NCBI GenBank assembly: GCA_905331475.1
Contig: CAJNYU010003848.1
Span: 1 to 64,000, forward strand
DNA from: Rotaria socialis
Lineage: Eukaryota; Rotifera; Eurotatoria; Philodinida; Philodinidae
Direction of reading: 5' to 3'
DNA length: 64,000 nt
This document shows positions 36,859-47,251 of this stretch, one piece after another. A program made the position numbers and the translations under genes. Numbering within the stretch: position 1 is the first letter of the stretch; every line of letters begins with the position of its first letter. The notes under the pieces were generated by a model. The model had not been told where the DNA came from. It saw only the letters and a list, made by a program, of their open reading frames with translations, and did not search any database.

Positions 36859-37512
36859 GAACATTGATGGCTCGCTAATTATCGAGCTTTGGAGATTATT
36901 GTAAATAAACTCAATTTTTTTGGATTGTGCTTAAAACATCTACTGATGATTTTTATTCATCATGAACATCAAGTCTTGTACTTTAGAAGTTCGAAACAGG
37001 TTAGAAAACGATACCGATAGACAGCTATTTTTTACTAAACTCTGATCGAATCTATAACTGCTTACTAAGACGAATCAGACTAAAGCAGTTTTTTTTTGTG
37101 TAAGATTAACATCTATTATGCGCCACGAAAAATAGCTAATACACGATGTTTAAAATATAAAGAAATGCTATCGCGTGGTAGACAATAATTTTTGTGAAAT
37201 TGTAAATGTAAGTGTTCACATCTACGTTTATTTTCTAGATTTGAAGTAAGTGTTTAATTTTCTGAAAATCAATACGTCGACCAATGCAACTTTCACGAAA
37301 TCTATATTCGCATGGGAAAATGTTTTGTAAGCACAAAAGATATTCCTCCAAGCGTCTATAACGCGTTCATGATTCCTATAAATGTACCAAAACAATATTG
37401 TAGATTCGTTTATTAATTTATTAACATCTGCACAGTTCATATTATTCTATCCTACTCGATATATTAAACAAAAGGTCAACCCATCATCTGTCCACGCAGT
37501 TCCCTTCATACT
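36859..37512. other. Intergenic spacer
   Basis: Follows the F-box gene and precedes the small minus-strand pseudogene. No coding or structured feature is visible. Confidence 0.5.
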
Positions 37513-37905
37513 TCAGGACCATTTGCTTTTTATTCGAGTAACATGCGTTCGCCATGAATCAAGAAATTTATTATTAATTTTAATATAGGCAGATTTTTGC
37601 CCTGCATCAATATCCTTAATTGTGGCCCATCCAAATTTTGTATCCATGAATTTTTTAATTTCATCTGCAGCAAAACCTATGCTCGTTGATTTCTCTGTAT
37701 ATGCCAACTACTTGTTATGCCAAAGTAACGATGAACTGTTTAGCCCGGTCACCACATCATAATCTGAATACATGACTACATTCTAATGTCCTCCAAAACG
37801 ACCAGCCAATGCACCATTAATCCAAGTCGATGGGGATTCTGTTAGATTCTTATGCTCAATTTTATCAAGAACACCACGTATAATCAATTCTATATTGTCG
37901 TCCAT
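37513..37905 (-). pseudogene. Small protein gene with two in-frame TAG codons
   Basis: On the minus strand, one frame of 131 codons from ATG 37905 to TGA 37513 reads as a coherent soluble protein. It has an acidic helical start (M-D-D-N-I-E-L-I-I-R-G-V-L), then W-I-N-G-A-L-A-G-R-F-G-G, a Y-S-D-Y-D-V-V-T-G segment, and the end G-W-A-T-I-K-D-I-D-A-G-Q-K-S. It is broken by TAG after G-G-H and again after H-N-K. The frame stays intact across both stops, so the damage is two point changes rather than decay by indels. I do not recognise the family. It could be a recent pseudogene, a sequencing problem, or less likely a readthrough gene. Confidence 0.55.
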
Positions 37906-39206
37906 ACCAATATTTCAAGAAGGAATGCAGCAATTACTTCGAAGTAAGCAAAAGATGAAACAAATTTTCTAGTAAATATCTAAAAAAATAGTTATTTACA
38001 TGTAATGAAAAGCATCACTGTTGCTTTTTTTTATGAAATCCCAAGCACAGCAGTATCCACTAGATAAATAGATATAATATTTCGAACAAAAGTCTTGGAA
38101 CTTTTTACCGGGCATCTATGAATAGAAATGTCAACCGTACGGCTGAGCCGCCGCAGCAGCCGATTTTTCTATAATATCAGCCGGCACTGAAGACATTACT
38201 CATTCAAATAACGAGCCGCTGGAAATCTTCAAAAATTGAAAATTGTTGCCCGCCGTCATCGTTCAACCCTTCGGCTGACACCTCTATCTATGAATCGTCA
38301 ATAGAAAAGATCGACATCAGTTTGTGGTAACTTTCTAAGACATAGCGGAATATGAATGTGATGAGACTGAAAAAGAAGCAAAGGTATGAGTGTATATGAT
38401 GAAAATACCCACACCCACCCACAGGATTGCGATTTCATATAAAAGATTCTTTTTTTTGTGGCTATTTAATTTATAGTTGTCTTTGGACAGAAAATTAGAA
38501 AAAACAAATTTATAAGGGTGCCAACTCTTATTTACATGTTTTCTTTATCACAGAGAAAAATAAATTAAAATTATCATCAATGATATTGCCTGATTCTCAT
38601 ATCATTCACTATGGAAAAAAGCATCTCCCAAGTACTAATTGAAATAGTCTTGATAGTAAGCGCCCTCTTTAATACTTCTTCTCTATTGCATTATGGGAGA
38701 TAACTGTATATTTATTTATTTATCGCGATTCTCACAAGAAATTGACATTATTCTCCAGTGTGACTAGTACCTTAATATTTACTGACGATATTTTGCTTCT
38801 CAGATTGCGTTACTATTTTGATAGTACAATTAATTATTTTCCTTTTTACGTTAATGAGAACTATATAGTTCAAGTTTGGTTACAGTGCCGATATTTATAA
38901 GGGCTGTCATTGATGATTCTATATCGGTTTCCTATTTGTGAGGCAGTTTCATAAAATTCATTACCGAGAGTGATGAAAAGTTATTTCCTCAGTTTGATCG
39001 TAGCGCCGCATAGATCAGTATGTTCTTTGTCACAATCGTAACATAAACACAAGCTGAGCGGTATCAAAAACCTTTATAGCCTATATTGAGATGTGAAGAA
39101 GACTAGATGGAGGTTAGCTATTTATATTCATCGGAACCACATACCACAGTATAGGAAACTTAGCTAACTTTTAAATACTGATCGTATTTTCACAATAGAT
39201 TAAAAT
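37906..39206. other. Intergenic spacer with a GC-richer patch
   Basis: Mostly AT-rich. The stretch 38,130-38,285 is richer in G and C, with several copies of GCCG/CGGC and the word TCGGCTGA; it may be a fragment of a repeat. Near 38,409 there is a C-rich CCCACACCCACCCAC run resembling the complement of TGTGGG repeats. No gene is supported. Confidence 0.5.
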
Positions 39207-40565
39207 ATGGCAGCTTGGCTTGTTCTTCCGTCATCGCCGACTGGCAATAATCGTCGCGTTGAACTTTCCGGTCTCGATTTATCGCTCATTCTACGTATTG
39301 ATAATATTTTTGTCTATCCAGCAGAACTAGATATCGATCGGTTTAAAGATGCACTCAGTCGTACTCTGTCTTTATGGCCATTCGTCATCGGCCGTTTTCT
39401 GAAGCTCGACGGTGGTCACTATTTCATTGAAATGTCCGATAACGGCATTCCTTTTACATATGCTGAAAACAGTGAACTAGAACAATGGCCTCTCGGCAAT
39501 AAAGTCGTTGTCGATATCATTCAATACTCACTTGAACCGTTTATTGATGGAGTACAAACTATGAAATTAATGGAGAGTTCTAATGACGAGCCATTATTTC
39601 GCTTAAAACTCACGCACATTGTAAAAAGTAATGAATGGATATTGGGTACAAGTTGGGCTCATGTTCTTGGTGATGCTGCATCGAATTTAAGATTTTTGAA
39701 TACACTTTCACGTCTCTATCAGCAATTGGAACCTTTGGCACCGTTGCCAATTTTCGAGAGACGTTTATGGCGAGACGAAGAAGCCGATGAATCACTATCA
39801 CCATTACTCAAAGAATTGTCGAATGCTAAACCATTCAGAGAAATGATTCAAGTGTTCTTATCCAGAGAAGAAACACATGAACAGCTTAATTTACATTTTT
39901 CAAGTAAACAACTTTCGAGACTACGTGAATTAGCTGGTGGTGATTCAGTGACTATACAAGATGCTCTTAGCTCGTACATCATTCTCCTACTAAATACTCA
40001 GTGCTTCAATAATGATAATGAACGTCTTATTCTACGCACAGATACTGTCATAAATTTTCGTGGTGTATCTGATTTGATTGCTCCAGTTGGACTTGTTTCT
40101 AATGCTACCATTGTTTTATCGTCTGAAAATTTCGATGATCCATTATCTTTAACAAGTATTGCCAAAACGATTCGTCGATCAATTCTTCAAACACGTGATC
40201 CGAAATTTCTCGAACCATATGTAGCAACTTCTGATAGATTGAAAAGAAAAATATTAAGAGAACATCAACTCCTGAATTTAGGGCCATTTCCTAACGACGT
40301 TATCGTTAATTCGAATCTTCGTTATGATTGGGCACATCTTGTTGACTTCGGTTACACAGATAAATGTCGTTTTTATACACCATGGACTGGTCGATTATAT
40401 TTTCGTGTGTTTCGTCTTAATCCCATAAAAGACGGAAATCAATGGTTACCACGAGATCGTGATGGTGCCGAAGTTGCTTTTCGGATTGCACCTGATGTTA
40501 AAGACAAATTTTTAAGTGCGTGGCAAAAAGACATAGTAGAGAATTTCACCAATATTAAACTTTAA
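39207..40565 (+). CDS. BAHD-type HXXXD acyltransferase, intronless
   Basis: A single uninterrupted frame of 452 aa, the usual BAHD length. BAHD enzymes move acyl groups from CoA thioesters to alcohols or amines and are typical of plants and fungi. The catalytic H-V-L-G-D (His152, Asp156) lies in S-W-A-H-V-L-G-D. The second family motif, usually D-F-G-W-G, appears as D-F-G-Y-T near residue 380, so its Trp-Gly is replaced. N-terminal features such as L-S-x-x-L-S-L-W-P-F-V-I-G-R (about 50-62) also fit. There is no signal peptide or membrane helix, so it is probably cytosolic. Lack of introns beside intron-rich genes and the taxonomic spread of the family make horizontal acquisition plausible; that is inference. 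Acyl donor and acceptor are unknown. AATAAA follows near 40,693. Confidence 0.82.
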   Translation: MAAWLVLPSSPTGNNRRVELSGLDLSLILRIDNIFVYPAELDIDRFKDALSRTLSLWPFVIGRFLKLDGGHYFIEMSDNGIPFTYAENSELEQWPLGNKVVVDIIQYSLEPFIDGVQTMKLMESSNDEPLFRLKLTHIVKSNEWILGTSWAHVLGDAASNLRFLNTLSRLYQQLEPLAPLPIFERRLWRDEEADESLSPLLKELSNAKPFREMIQVFLSREETHEQLNLHFSSKQLSRLRELAGGDSVTIQDALSSYIILLLNTQCFNNDNERLILRTDTVINFRGVSDLIAPVGLVSNATIVLSSENFDDPLSLTSIAKTIRRSILQTRDPKFLEPYVATSDRLKRKILREHQLLNLGPFPNDVIVNSNLRYDWAHLVDFGYTDKCRFYTPWTGRLYFRVFRLNPIKDGNQWLPRDRDGAEVAFRIAPDVKDKFLSAWQKDIVENFTNIKL

Positions 40566-41163
40566 AAACTTACTACGAAATATATCTATTTCAGTGTGGG
40601 TGGCCATGACGCAAAGAGAATTATTCGTACCTTTCCCATCGTTGTATCTTAATCAAAATATCTCAGCTTCTAAAATGTTAGTCTGCTAATGGAATAAATA
40701 TCTTGTTGTCATTGATTATATTTTTGCTTCAGCTTCTTCCTGTCTAAGAGTATTTAGAATAAATGTATTTTCTATCGAAATTGTGTCTCTGATCAATTTT
40801 CAAAAGTAGCATCTGCTCTGTAGCTGAAAGAGAAGATATCTTTAATTTTGAGAATTTTGTTAATATAATAATTTGAGAAAAAAAACTGGCTCTGAACACA
40901 TCCAAAAAGCAAAAATTTGATTCGACACAATACAAAGCCTATTCGAATGTGCCACGAAGCGATGATAAATAACATTAGTGCTAATATTGAAGCTACTTTT
41001 TTAAATCTACCAAAAAAAGTTCACGATTTTTACGCTACAAGTATTGATCTGATGTATTGTTTCTATTCAAAATTCCATCATCAAAACAGCTTCCTTTTTT
41101 CCCATATCAACATGCACCTGATATATTAAGCAAATCAGTTAAACAGTAAACACATGATTGTCA
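40566..41163. other. Spacer between convergent genes
   Basis: Holds the 3' ends of the BAHD-type gene (plus) and the TMEM272-like gene (minus). No other feature is visible. Confidence 0.55.
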
Positions 41164-41885
41164 CTACTTAAGTAATAATATCAATAGCTTTACGATCCGT
41201 GGTATGCATATGCAGACTACTGTCATAACCAAAATGGTAATCGTGTATGTTGCAAGCGAATAATAGACAACCGGATGACAATATGTCTCTGTATCCGTTG
41301 AATTATCGAATTGAAGATATGCTTTTATTCGACGTCGTATCATTAAGAAAATACTATTGGCGACTAATATGGATATAATACATATGGCGATGATGATGCT
41401 CAAAATGCAAACAATCGTTCGAAATACACACTTTCTTGTACGCGTGGTGTTTTCATCATCAATGGAACTTGACGATTTGACAATGTATCTATGAGATATA
41501 ATAACAGAAAGAAAATAAATTTGAAGAAAAACACGAGTCTCTAAATAAGATAAAATAATACTTACAAGATGAACAAGGAGAAAAGAATTACAAGACCTAT
41601 ACTTGATACTCCCAAAACAATTAAACAAACAGGAAGAAATAAATTAATTGGGCATTCATTTCGGAAGTGAATACCGATAATTATTGCAACTATTGGCATG
41701 ATCGATAAAATTATTAATAAACTAAATCAATAAAAAAATAATAAATATTTTCGGACAAATCACCAACACATGCTAATTAGTACTTACACAAGACATAAAA
41801 TATAAAATTTTACGTCTGATTTCTTTTCATCGGGTTTTTTTTGAAGTGGTTCCGTCACTTCAACGTCTGTCAACAATGAATCCAT
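41164..41885 (-). CDS. Four-helix membrane protein, TMEM272-like
   Basis: Exons on the minus strand are 41885-41788, 41721-41566 and 41488-41164; both introns are phase 2 (192 aa). After a polar N-terminus of about 30 residues there are four hydrophobic segments. TM1 contains L-L-I-I-L-S-I-M-P-I-V-A-I-I-I-G. It is followed by H-F-R-N-E-C-P-I-N, like the D-C-P-I-Q motif of TMEM272-type proteins. TM2 starts L-F-L-P-V-C-L-I-V-L-G. TM3 (V-C-I-L-S-I-I-I-A-I) and TM4 (near the C-terminus) follow a charged loop containing D-D-E-N-T-T-R-T-R-K. The stop is TAG at 41164-41166. Function is unknown for the family. The assignment rests on the TM1/C-P-I/TM2 pattern and is moderate. Confidence 0.7.
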
Positions 41886-43454
41886 CAAGATTGACAATTC
41901 AATGAATAATTTTAGTGTACAACTTTTTGTAAGCTTCGCTTAAGATTTATTTCTACACCGGACAGTAGAAGGCCTACGGATTGTATGCGAACTTATTTGA
42001 ATATTATGAGTAAACAAAAATTAGTCAATTATATTGTTACTCTTTTTCGTCTAACTTGAAAATAATTTACAATCTGCAATTTTCTTGTCGAACTTTTTTC
42101 TCTTCTATTTAGACGCGAATTTTTACGTCAGTTGTAGATTTTTTCGACGTTGAGTGTTCCTATAAAATCAAAAGTACCCGTCACTTTCTCTTCGCCGAAT
42201 GTGTCACAAAAGTCACAAAGAATAGATTAATTCGCCTGTTTCATTCAAGCAAAAATATGTACATTAACATGTGGTGTACGCTTTTGCATATAGACAATTG
42301 ATTAAAATAAATATTCAAAACTATTCATTTTGAAACAGAATATAAAGAAACCTAAAGCAAAAACAATAAGATAGAAACAGTTTACAAATCGTAATATTGA
42401 TGTGAACTTTCAAAATCCTATAGTTATTGAAAATTTGCGCTTTAACTACAGAATAACCTGATAGTAAATTTTGACCATAATTAATAACATATCTCTTATG
42501 GGTCTATTTTCATTGGAATGTAATACAGCATCACTCAAATTTTAATCAGTTTTCATGGAAAACTATGATATAAATAATTGATAAACAGATCATATTTGAT
42601 GAAAAGTTTAATTTTCGCCTTGATGCAATGTCGATTGATAATATGAAGACAGAACCATTCACGGGATAAAACCCAGTGGGTGTGGATCAATTGATTTTAC
42701 ATATTGAAACATTCTGTCGTGAGCTCAATATAATTCTATTGGATTTTTATCAAAATCGAAATAACTCATAAGAAATCATATTTTTATTTGAAATTTTGCC
42801 TATGAGGGACAATATTTTATGATAATTGATCATATATTTGATGTGAACTGGATACTTTCGTAATTGTGAGTGTAATCAACCAGAAAGAAATCAAGATAAA
42901 AACGGTCTTGACTTATGCGTATCGTATCTTTTGCAAAGAATTTTTCTTGTTGTGACAGCACAGAGTCCACAAATCCTACCTTATTGAAATGAAACATTCT
43001 CTGACGGAGTACTTGTAAAATAGCTTTATTTGGTAGTGTATTGCTAAATGGAAGGACATATATTCAGAAACAGGATAATAAACTATCGATTAATATTTAC
43101 TGAAATCTGAAATTGAGCAAAGACGCTTCATTGAATATACTCAAGCTTTTTAGATACTGAACAGAATTTCATTACTTCATATAATCAGTTGGCATTTGTT
43201 TTTGTGAATTCTATCCCCTATATAAATTTGAAAAATACTCGATAGATGGCATCTTTGTATAACGATTTCATTGATTTCATCTGATTGGAAAATTTGATTT
43301 TACCAATCAAATATGTTCAAGTTCGAGTTTAGTTTTCGATATTGATTTTACTTCGTTTTAACCTGTACTGAGAAGGTACGAAGATTTCTTTTGTTGGTTT
43401 TATTTTAAACCTGTGTACAATTTTCTCTTTACTATTGAAATCTGGGACAAAAAA
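41886..43454. other. Spacer between divergent genes
   Basis: Between the TMEM272-like gene (minus) and the eIF4E2-led cluster (plus). AT-rich, with no supported gene. It should hold the promoter of the cluster. I could not define a TATA or initiator. Confidence 0.55.
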
Positions 43455-44949
43455 ATGGCAGCGAATCCAATAAGTGACGAAGAAATTATGTCAGAAACAA
43501 ATGATAAACTGGAGAATTCCTCATTAACAAACGATGAAAATAATGTTCAAAATCAAGATGATTCATTTAATTTACTTGAAGGTCGATGGACATTTTGGTA
43601 TACACATCGGCCAACTACATTTCGGAATAGTGCAGTTAACTATGATTCTTGTTTAAAAAAACTTGGTTCGTCTGTTTTTATTCTTAATTTGACTTTATAC
43701 ATTATTTTCGTCGTCTTTTTAAAGGTACATTTGGTTCCATTGAAGAATTTTGGTATTATTATGATCATATGAAATTTCCATCTGAACTTCCATTCTATAG
43801 GTTCCACAGATGATGATATCTATTTTTCATTTTATCGAATATAATTTTCTTATGTTTCAGTGATGTTCATTTATTTAAAGAAAGTCTAAAACCAATGTGG
43901 GAAGAAGAAGGAAATCGACTTGGTGGTAAATGGATTTTACGATTGAAAAAAGGTTTATCTACTCGTCTATGGGAATCCCTCGTTTTGGCTATTATTGGTG
44001 AACAATTTAATGTTGGAAAAGAAATATGTGGAATTGTTTGTTCAATTCGACCACAAGAAGATCTTATCAGTATATGGACAAAAACTGCAAATAATCAATT
44101 AGTCACACAACGAATTAAAGAGACGATGAAAAAAGTCCTTAGTTTGCCACAAGATTGTAAGTACTATCGAAAATAAGAAAAATAGATAGTATGTTAGCTG
44201 TTCTAATTTTCAGAATGCATTATTGTATTCCATTAAAATGTTCATATAAAAACACTATAGCAAGACCATGTTGCCTATATCCAATAGGCTCGTTTTGTGA
44301 GTTTTTGAAAATCGGATATACTTGCCCCAACTGTTTAATATCATTTGATAGTTTTGCTCTGCGAAAAATAAAAATATGATCTATGAAATGTGTAATATTG
44401 GATAGACTTGATATGTAAAATTTAATCGAACATAGTTTCTTTTATTAATCATTGACTTTATAATCAGTGTGAAGCTAGCACGACGGAGCTAGCACGATGC
44501 AACAGAAATTCTACTATAAGTCTTCTCAGAAGTATTGCCGGCCCATAAAAACCAGACCATTCGATGCAGAATTTAGTTCTAGATCGGATGGCGATACTTT
44601 TATTCCCCGGCAATACTTAGGAAGAAATTTTACCTACACCTTTGTTTTCTTCTAAATAGGACAAGAAAAACCGGATAGAATTTTCTCAAAGTATTGCCGG
44701 GGAATAAACGTATCACCGTCCGATCCAGAATTAAATTCTGCATCGAATGGTCTGGTTCTATGGGCCGGCAATACTTCTGAGAAGACTTATAGTTGAATCT
44801 CTGTTTCATCGTGCTAGCTCAGTCGTGCTAGCGTCACACCGATGACTTTATACGAATCGATTTTTATTTTAGGTCCATTGGAATACAAAACACATAATGA
44901 TTCATTACGTGATAATTGTAGTTATCGTAACACCGATCGTGTTCGGTGA
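43455..44949 (+). CDS. EIF4E2: eIF4E family member, class II (eIF4E2/4EHP)
   Basis: Exons are 43455-43665, 43725-43800, 43861-44156 and 44873-44949; phases fit (219 aa). It binds the mRNA 5' cap and, in the 4EHP class, usually represses translation because it binds eIF4G poorly. The core starts at about residue 50 (E-G-R-W-T-F-W-Y). The first cap-sandwich Trp of eIF4E is replaced by Tyr63 (N-Y-D-S-C-L-K-K-L-G), the class II signature, while the second Trp is present near residue 109 (M-W-E-E-E-G-N). R-L-K-K-G-L, W-E-S-L-V-L-A and S-I-W-T-K-T-A complete the fold, and the C-terminus has Y-K-T-H-N-D-S. The last intron (716 bp) holds an inverted-repeat element. It is the first gene of a same-strand cluster. 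Confidence 0.92.
44465..44841. mobile_element. 377-bp foldback MITE, hAT-like ends, in the last eIF4E2 intron
   Basis: Arms of about 165-170 bp at each end are inverted copies with roughly 90 percent identity. Ends read CAGTGTGAAGCTAGCACGAC on the left and the complement of CGGTGTGACGCTAGCACGAC on the right. Both arms share AAGTATTGCCGGCCCATA and GCAGAATTTA. The loop is about 40 bp. A 10-bp direct repeat TGACTTTATA flanks it (44453-44462 and 44843-44852) within 1-2 bp of the ends, fitting a target-site duplication. CAGTG-type ends and a duplication near 8 bp suggest the hAT superfamily. It has no coding capacity. Confidence 0.85.
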
Positions 44950-45171
44950 ATGAAATGAAAATTCAAGTCATATCCATGTCGTTGGATAATCTATGTGTAG
45001 GTCTTTGTTTACGGTCTTCGAAACCGACCTTATCTCGCTTGTTATTTTTCTTATCTTCGAACTTCGCTTTGTTCTTCATTCGAAACACAGTATAACAACA
45101 TTTGTTCTCATTGTTTTTCCTAATTCCATTTGTTGATCTTGTTTTTGTTTTTGTTATTATGATTATAAAAA

Positions 45172-45199
45172 TGTTTTTTTTCTTCTTCTTTTATTTAAG
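45172..45199 (+). promoter_or_regulatory. Candidate trans-splice acceptor before TMEM254 copy 1
   Basis: A long T/C tract with TCTTCTTCTT runs into AG at 45198-45199, and the ATG follows at once. No suitable donor exon is evident between it and the eIF4E2 stop 250 bp upstream. It could serve a spliced leader or a 5'-UTR intron. Confidence 0.5.
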
Positions 45200-45547
45200 A
45201 TGACTGACCATTTCTTTCAAAGAGCGAATTCTTTATGGTATATACCTATTATCGGAGGCCTTGTACAATTCGCTATTGTGACATTTCGGCCTAATTTAAT
45301 GCCCTATGAAATTTTGGGTCCATACGGTCAATTTACGAAATTTTTAGCATATAATCATCATTGTTCGCTTGTGTGGGGCTTTTGGATTGCTATTGGTTTA
45401 CATTTTTTGGAAGCAGTAATTGCTTATAGAATATGTCGAAAATTACATATTGACGCTTTCAATACAATTCGATGGTTCCTACAGACATTATCGTTAGGTT
45501 ATGTTTCGTTGGGTAAATTAAGAAAATATGCAGCAAAGAAACGATAA
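45200..45547 (+). CDS. TMEM254-like membrane protein, copy 1
   Basis: A single exon of 115 aa with the TMEM254 plan. A short cytosolic N-terminus is followed by TM1 (W-Y-I-P-I-I-G-G-L-V-Q-F-A-I-V), then P-x-L-M-P-Y-E-I-L-G-P-Y-G-Q-F, which matches the family's P-Y-x-x-L-G-P-x-G. TM2 follows (W-G-F-W-I-A-I-G-L-H-F-L-E-A) with the conserved H-x-x-E-A, then an R-I-C-R-K loop, TM3 (W-F-L-Q-T-L-S-L-G-Y) and a basic tail. Function is unknown. The intron found in the neighbouring paralogue is missing here. It is the second gene of the cluster. Confidence 0.82.
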   Translation: MTDHFFQRANSLWYIPIIGGLVQFAIVTFRPNLMPYEILGPYGQFTKFLAYNHHCSLVWGFWIAIGLHFLEAVIAYRICRKLHIDAFNTIRWFLQTLSLGYVSLGKLRKYAAKKR

Positions 45548-45925
45548 AAATCAAAATCGGTAAATCATGTTAATGAGAAATACAGTATGAATTCTACGAA
45601 AATGTTTGATTTTCATGGAGAATAGGTTGAGAAATGAAATTTTTAACTTATTTTGTAGAGAAAAGTTTCAACTTTTATTTTACGCTTCAAACTCAGACAT
45701 CTACGTTAGTCCTATGTGAAAAGAATAGTTAATTCTAATATTTACACAATGGTTTCTACAGAATTGTTTTTTAGTTAGAACCAGCAAATCCATCGAACAT
45801 TGCAAACAAAAGGTTGCTTTGCACCCTGCTTGCTGCTTTCTAATAAATATTTCATAAGGATTTCCCGCTTTGATTTTTTAATCGTGTGTTTCGAGTTTTC
45901 CGGTTGATTTTATAAATCGAGTGTT

Positions 45926-45942
45926 TACTGATTTAATTCTAG
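45926..45942 (+). promoter_or_regulatory. Candidate trans-splice acceptor before TMEM254 copy 2
   Basis: TTTACTGATTTAATTCTAG ends at 45942 and the ATG starts at 45943. CTGAT and TTAAT are plausible branch-point words. Confidence 0.5.
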
Positions 45943-46339
45943 ATGAGTAAAAATTTTCAATCGCCTAGTATTTTCTGGTGGATTCTTATTCCCGGAGGAT
46001 TTATTACGATATTTTTGTTAGGCTATTATCCTAGTATAATACCGTTGGATCAGTTGGGTGCATCTGGTAGGTCGTTATCTCAGTCAGTAACGCAATATCG
46101 TACGGGTCTCATTGTTGGTCTTTGGGCTACGATTCTTGCACATCTTTTTGAAGCAATGTTTGCTAGAAATATTTGTCAAAAACATAAGTTCGACCAACAA
46201 TCGACACTTTTATGGACAATACAGACATTTATTATAGGTTCTTTTACTTTCATTCGATTTCCTATGTGATATTTTTGTTTTCATTGTAGGATTTCCTTCA
46301 TTGAAATTACTCAAGCGTCGTGCTCTACAAAACAAATAA
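45943..46339 (+). CDS. TMEM254-like membrane protein, copy 2
   Basis: Exons are 45943-46237 and 46290-46339, with a 52-bp phase-1 intron (114 aa). It has the same plan as the gene 400 bp upstream. TM1 is F-W-W-I-L-I-P-G-G-F-I. The motif P-S-I-I-P-L-D-Q-L-G-A-S-G, the H-L-F-E-A helix, N-I-C-Q-K, W-T-I-Q-T-F and a basic Lys/Arg tail follow. Without splicing the frame ends at 46269 and loses the basic tail; splicing restores it, which supports the intron. It is a tandem duplicate that has diverged strongly from copy 1. Confidence 0.82.
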
Positions 46340-46449
46340 TTCGACTAAATCAAATCAACTTTTTTCCTGTGATTTTCAAATATTTATCGCTTCTTTTAAT
46401 TCGCTATAATGACAGTTTTAATAAATTTTCTATTCGATTATCTTTATGA

Positions 46450-46472
46450 TACTTGCTATTTTTAGATAAAAT
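46450..46472 (+). promoter_or_regulatory. Candidate trans-splice acceptor before MsrB
   Basis: ACTTGCTATTTTTAG ends at 46465, seven bases before the MsrB ATG at 46473. Confidence 0.45.
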
Positions 46473-47172
46473 ATGTCTGCTTCCGCTGGTAATAAACCAG
46501 AAGAACAAAACGTACCATCTGTTAATTTATCTGACGATGAGTGGAAGAAAAAATTAACTGATGAAGAATATCGTATATTACGTAGAAAAGATACTGAATA
46601 TCCAGGTACAGGTAAATATGATAAGCATTTCGAACCTGGAACTTATGAATGTGCTGGTTGTGGACAAAAGCTTTATGAGTAAGTGGCTGTTTATATAATG
46701 AATTTTCTTTCACCTACGGCACGAGTAAAAGCTTCTGTAAAGAATATTGATTCTGTTTAAATTTAGAAATTTTGTTTTCGTTTAGTTCATCGTCAAAATT
46801 CGATTCTCACTGTGGTTGGCCAGCATTTAGTTCATCACTAGCCGGATCAGTTAAACGTCACAAAGATGAAGATGGTTATCGTATTGAAATATTATGTCAT
46901 GCTTGCGATGGCCATTTAGGTTTGTATTGTTGTCCTAATGCACTACTCTTGAAACATCAACGAATAATTTTCATAGTGTCTGTATAAATTTTTGAAGCTG
47001 TACTGTTTGAATTCTTGGAAAATGTAAAAGAATTACGACTAAAATCATTTATTTTATTTTTTGTTTAGGTCATGTTTTCACAGGCGAAGGTATACGCGAT
47101 GCTAATGGCAAAATAATCGAAGAACGTCATTGTGTTAATTCTGCTTCATTAAAATTTTCAAAGAAAAATTAA
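46473..47172 (+). CDS. MSRB: Methionine-R-sulfoxide reductase B
   Basis: Exons are 46473-46678, 46786-46919 and 47069-47172; phases 2 and 1 fit (147 aa). It reduces the R form of methionine sulfoxide in proteins and helps with oxidative damage. Landmarks in order: L-T-D-E-E-Y-R-I-L-R, P-G-T-G-K-Y, the zinc pair C-A-G-C, S-H-C-G-W-P-A-F, the second zinc pair C-H-A-C followed by D-G-H-L-G-H-V-F, and the catalytic Cys in R-H-C-V-N-S-A-S-L-F-type sequence (usually R-Y-C-I-N-S). The nucleophile is Cys, not selenocysteine. No targeting signal is evident, so it is cytosolic or nuclear. Fourth gene of the cluster; the next gene starts 79 bp after its stop. Confidence 0.93.
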
Positions 47173-47230
47173 TTAATCTTTATACGAGATTTTCTTTTTT
47201 CATTTAATAAAATATAAATACGGTTTTACT

Positions 47231-47251
47231 GTATGGAATGTTCTGTTTCAG
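47231..47251 (+). promoter_or_regulatory. Candidate trans-splice acceptor before RRP15
   Basis: TGTTCTGTTTCAG ends at 47251 and the ATG starts at 47252, only 79 bp after the MsrB stop. An AATAAA near 47,208 lies between them. Close spacing, a poly(A) signal and then an acceptor fit a polycistronic unit resolved by trans-splicing. Confidence 0.55.
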
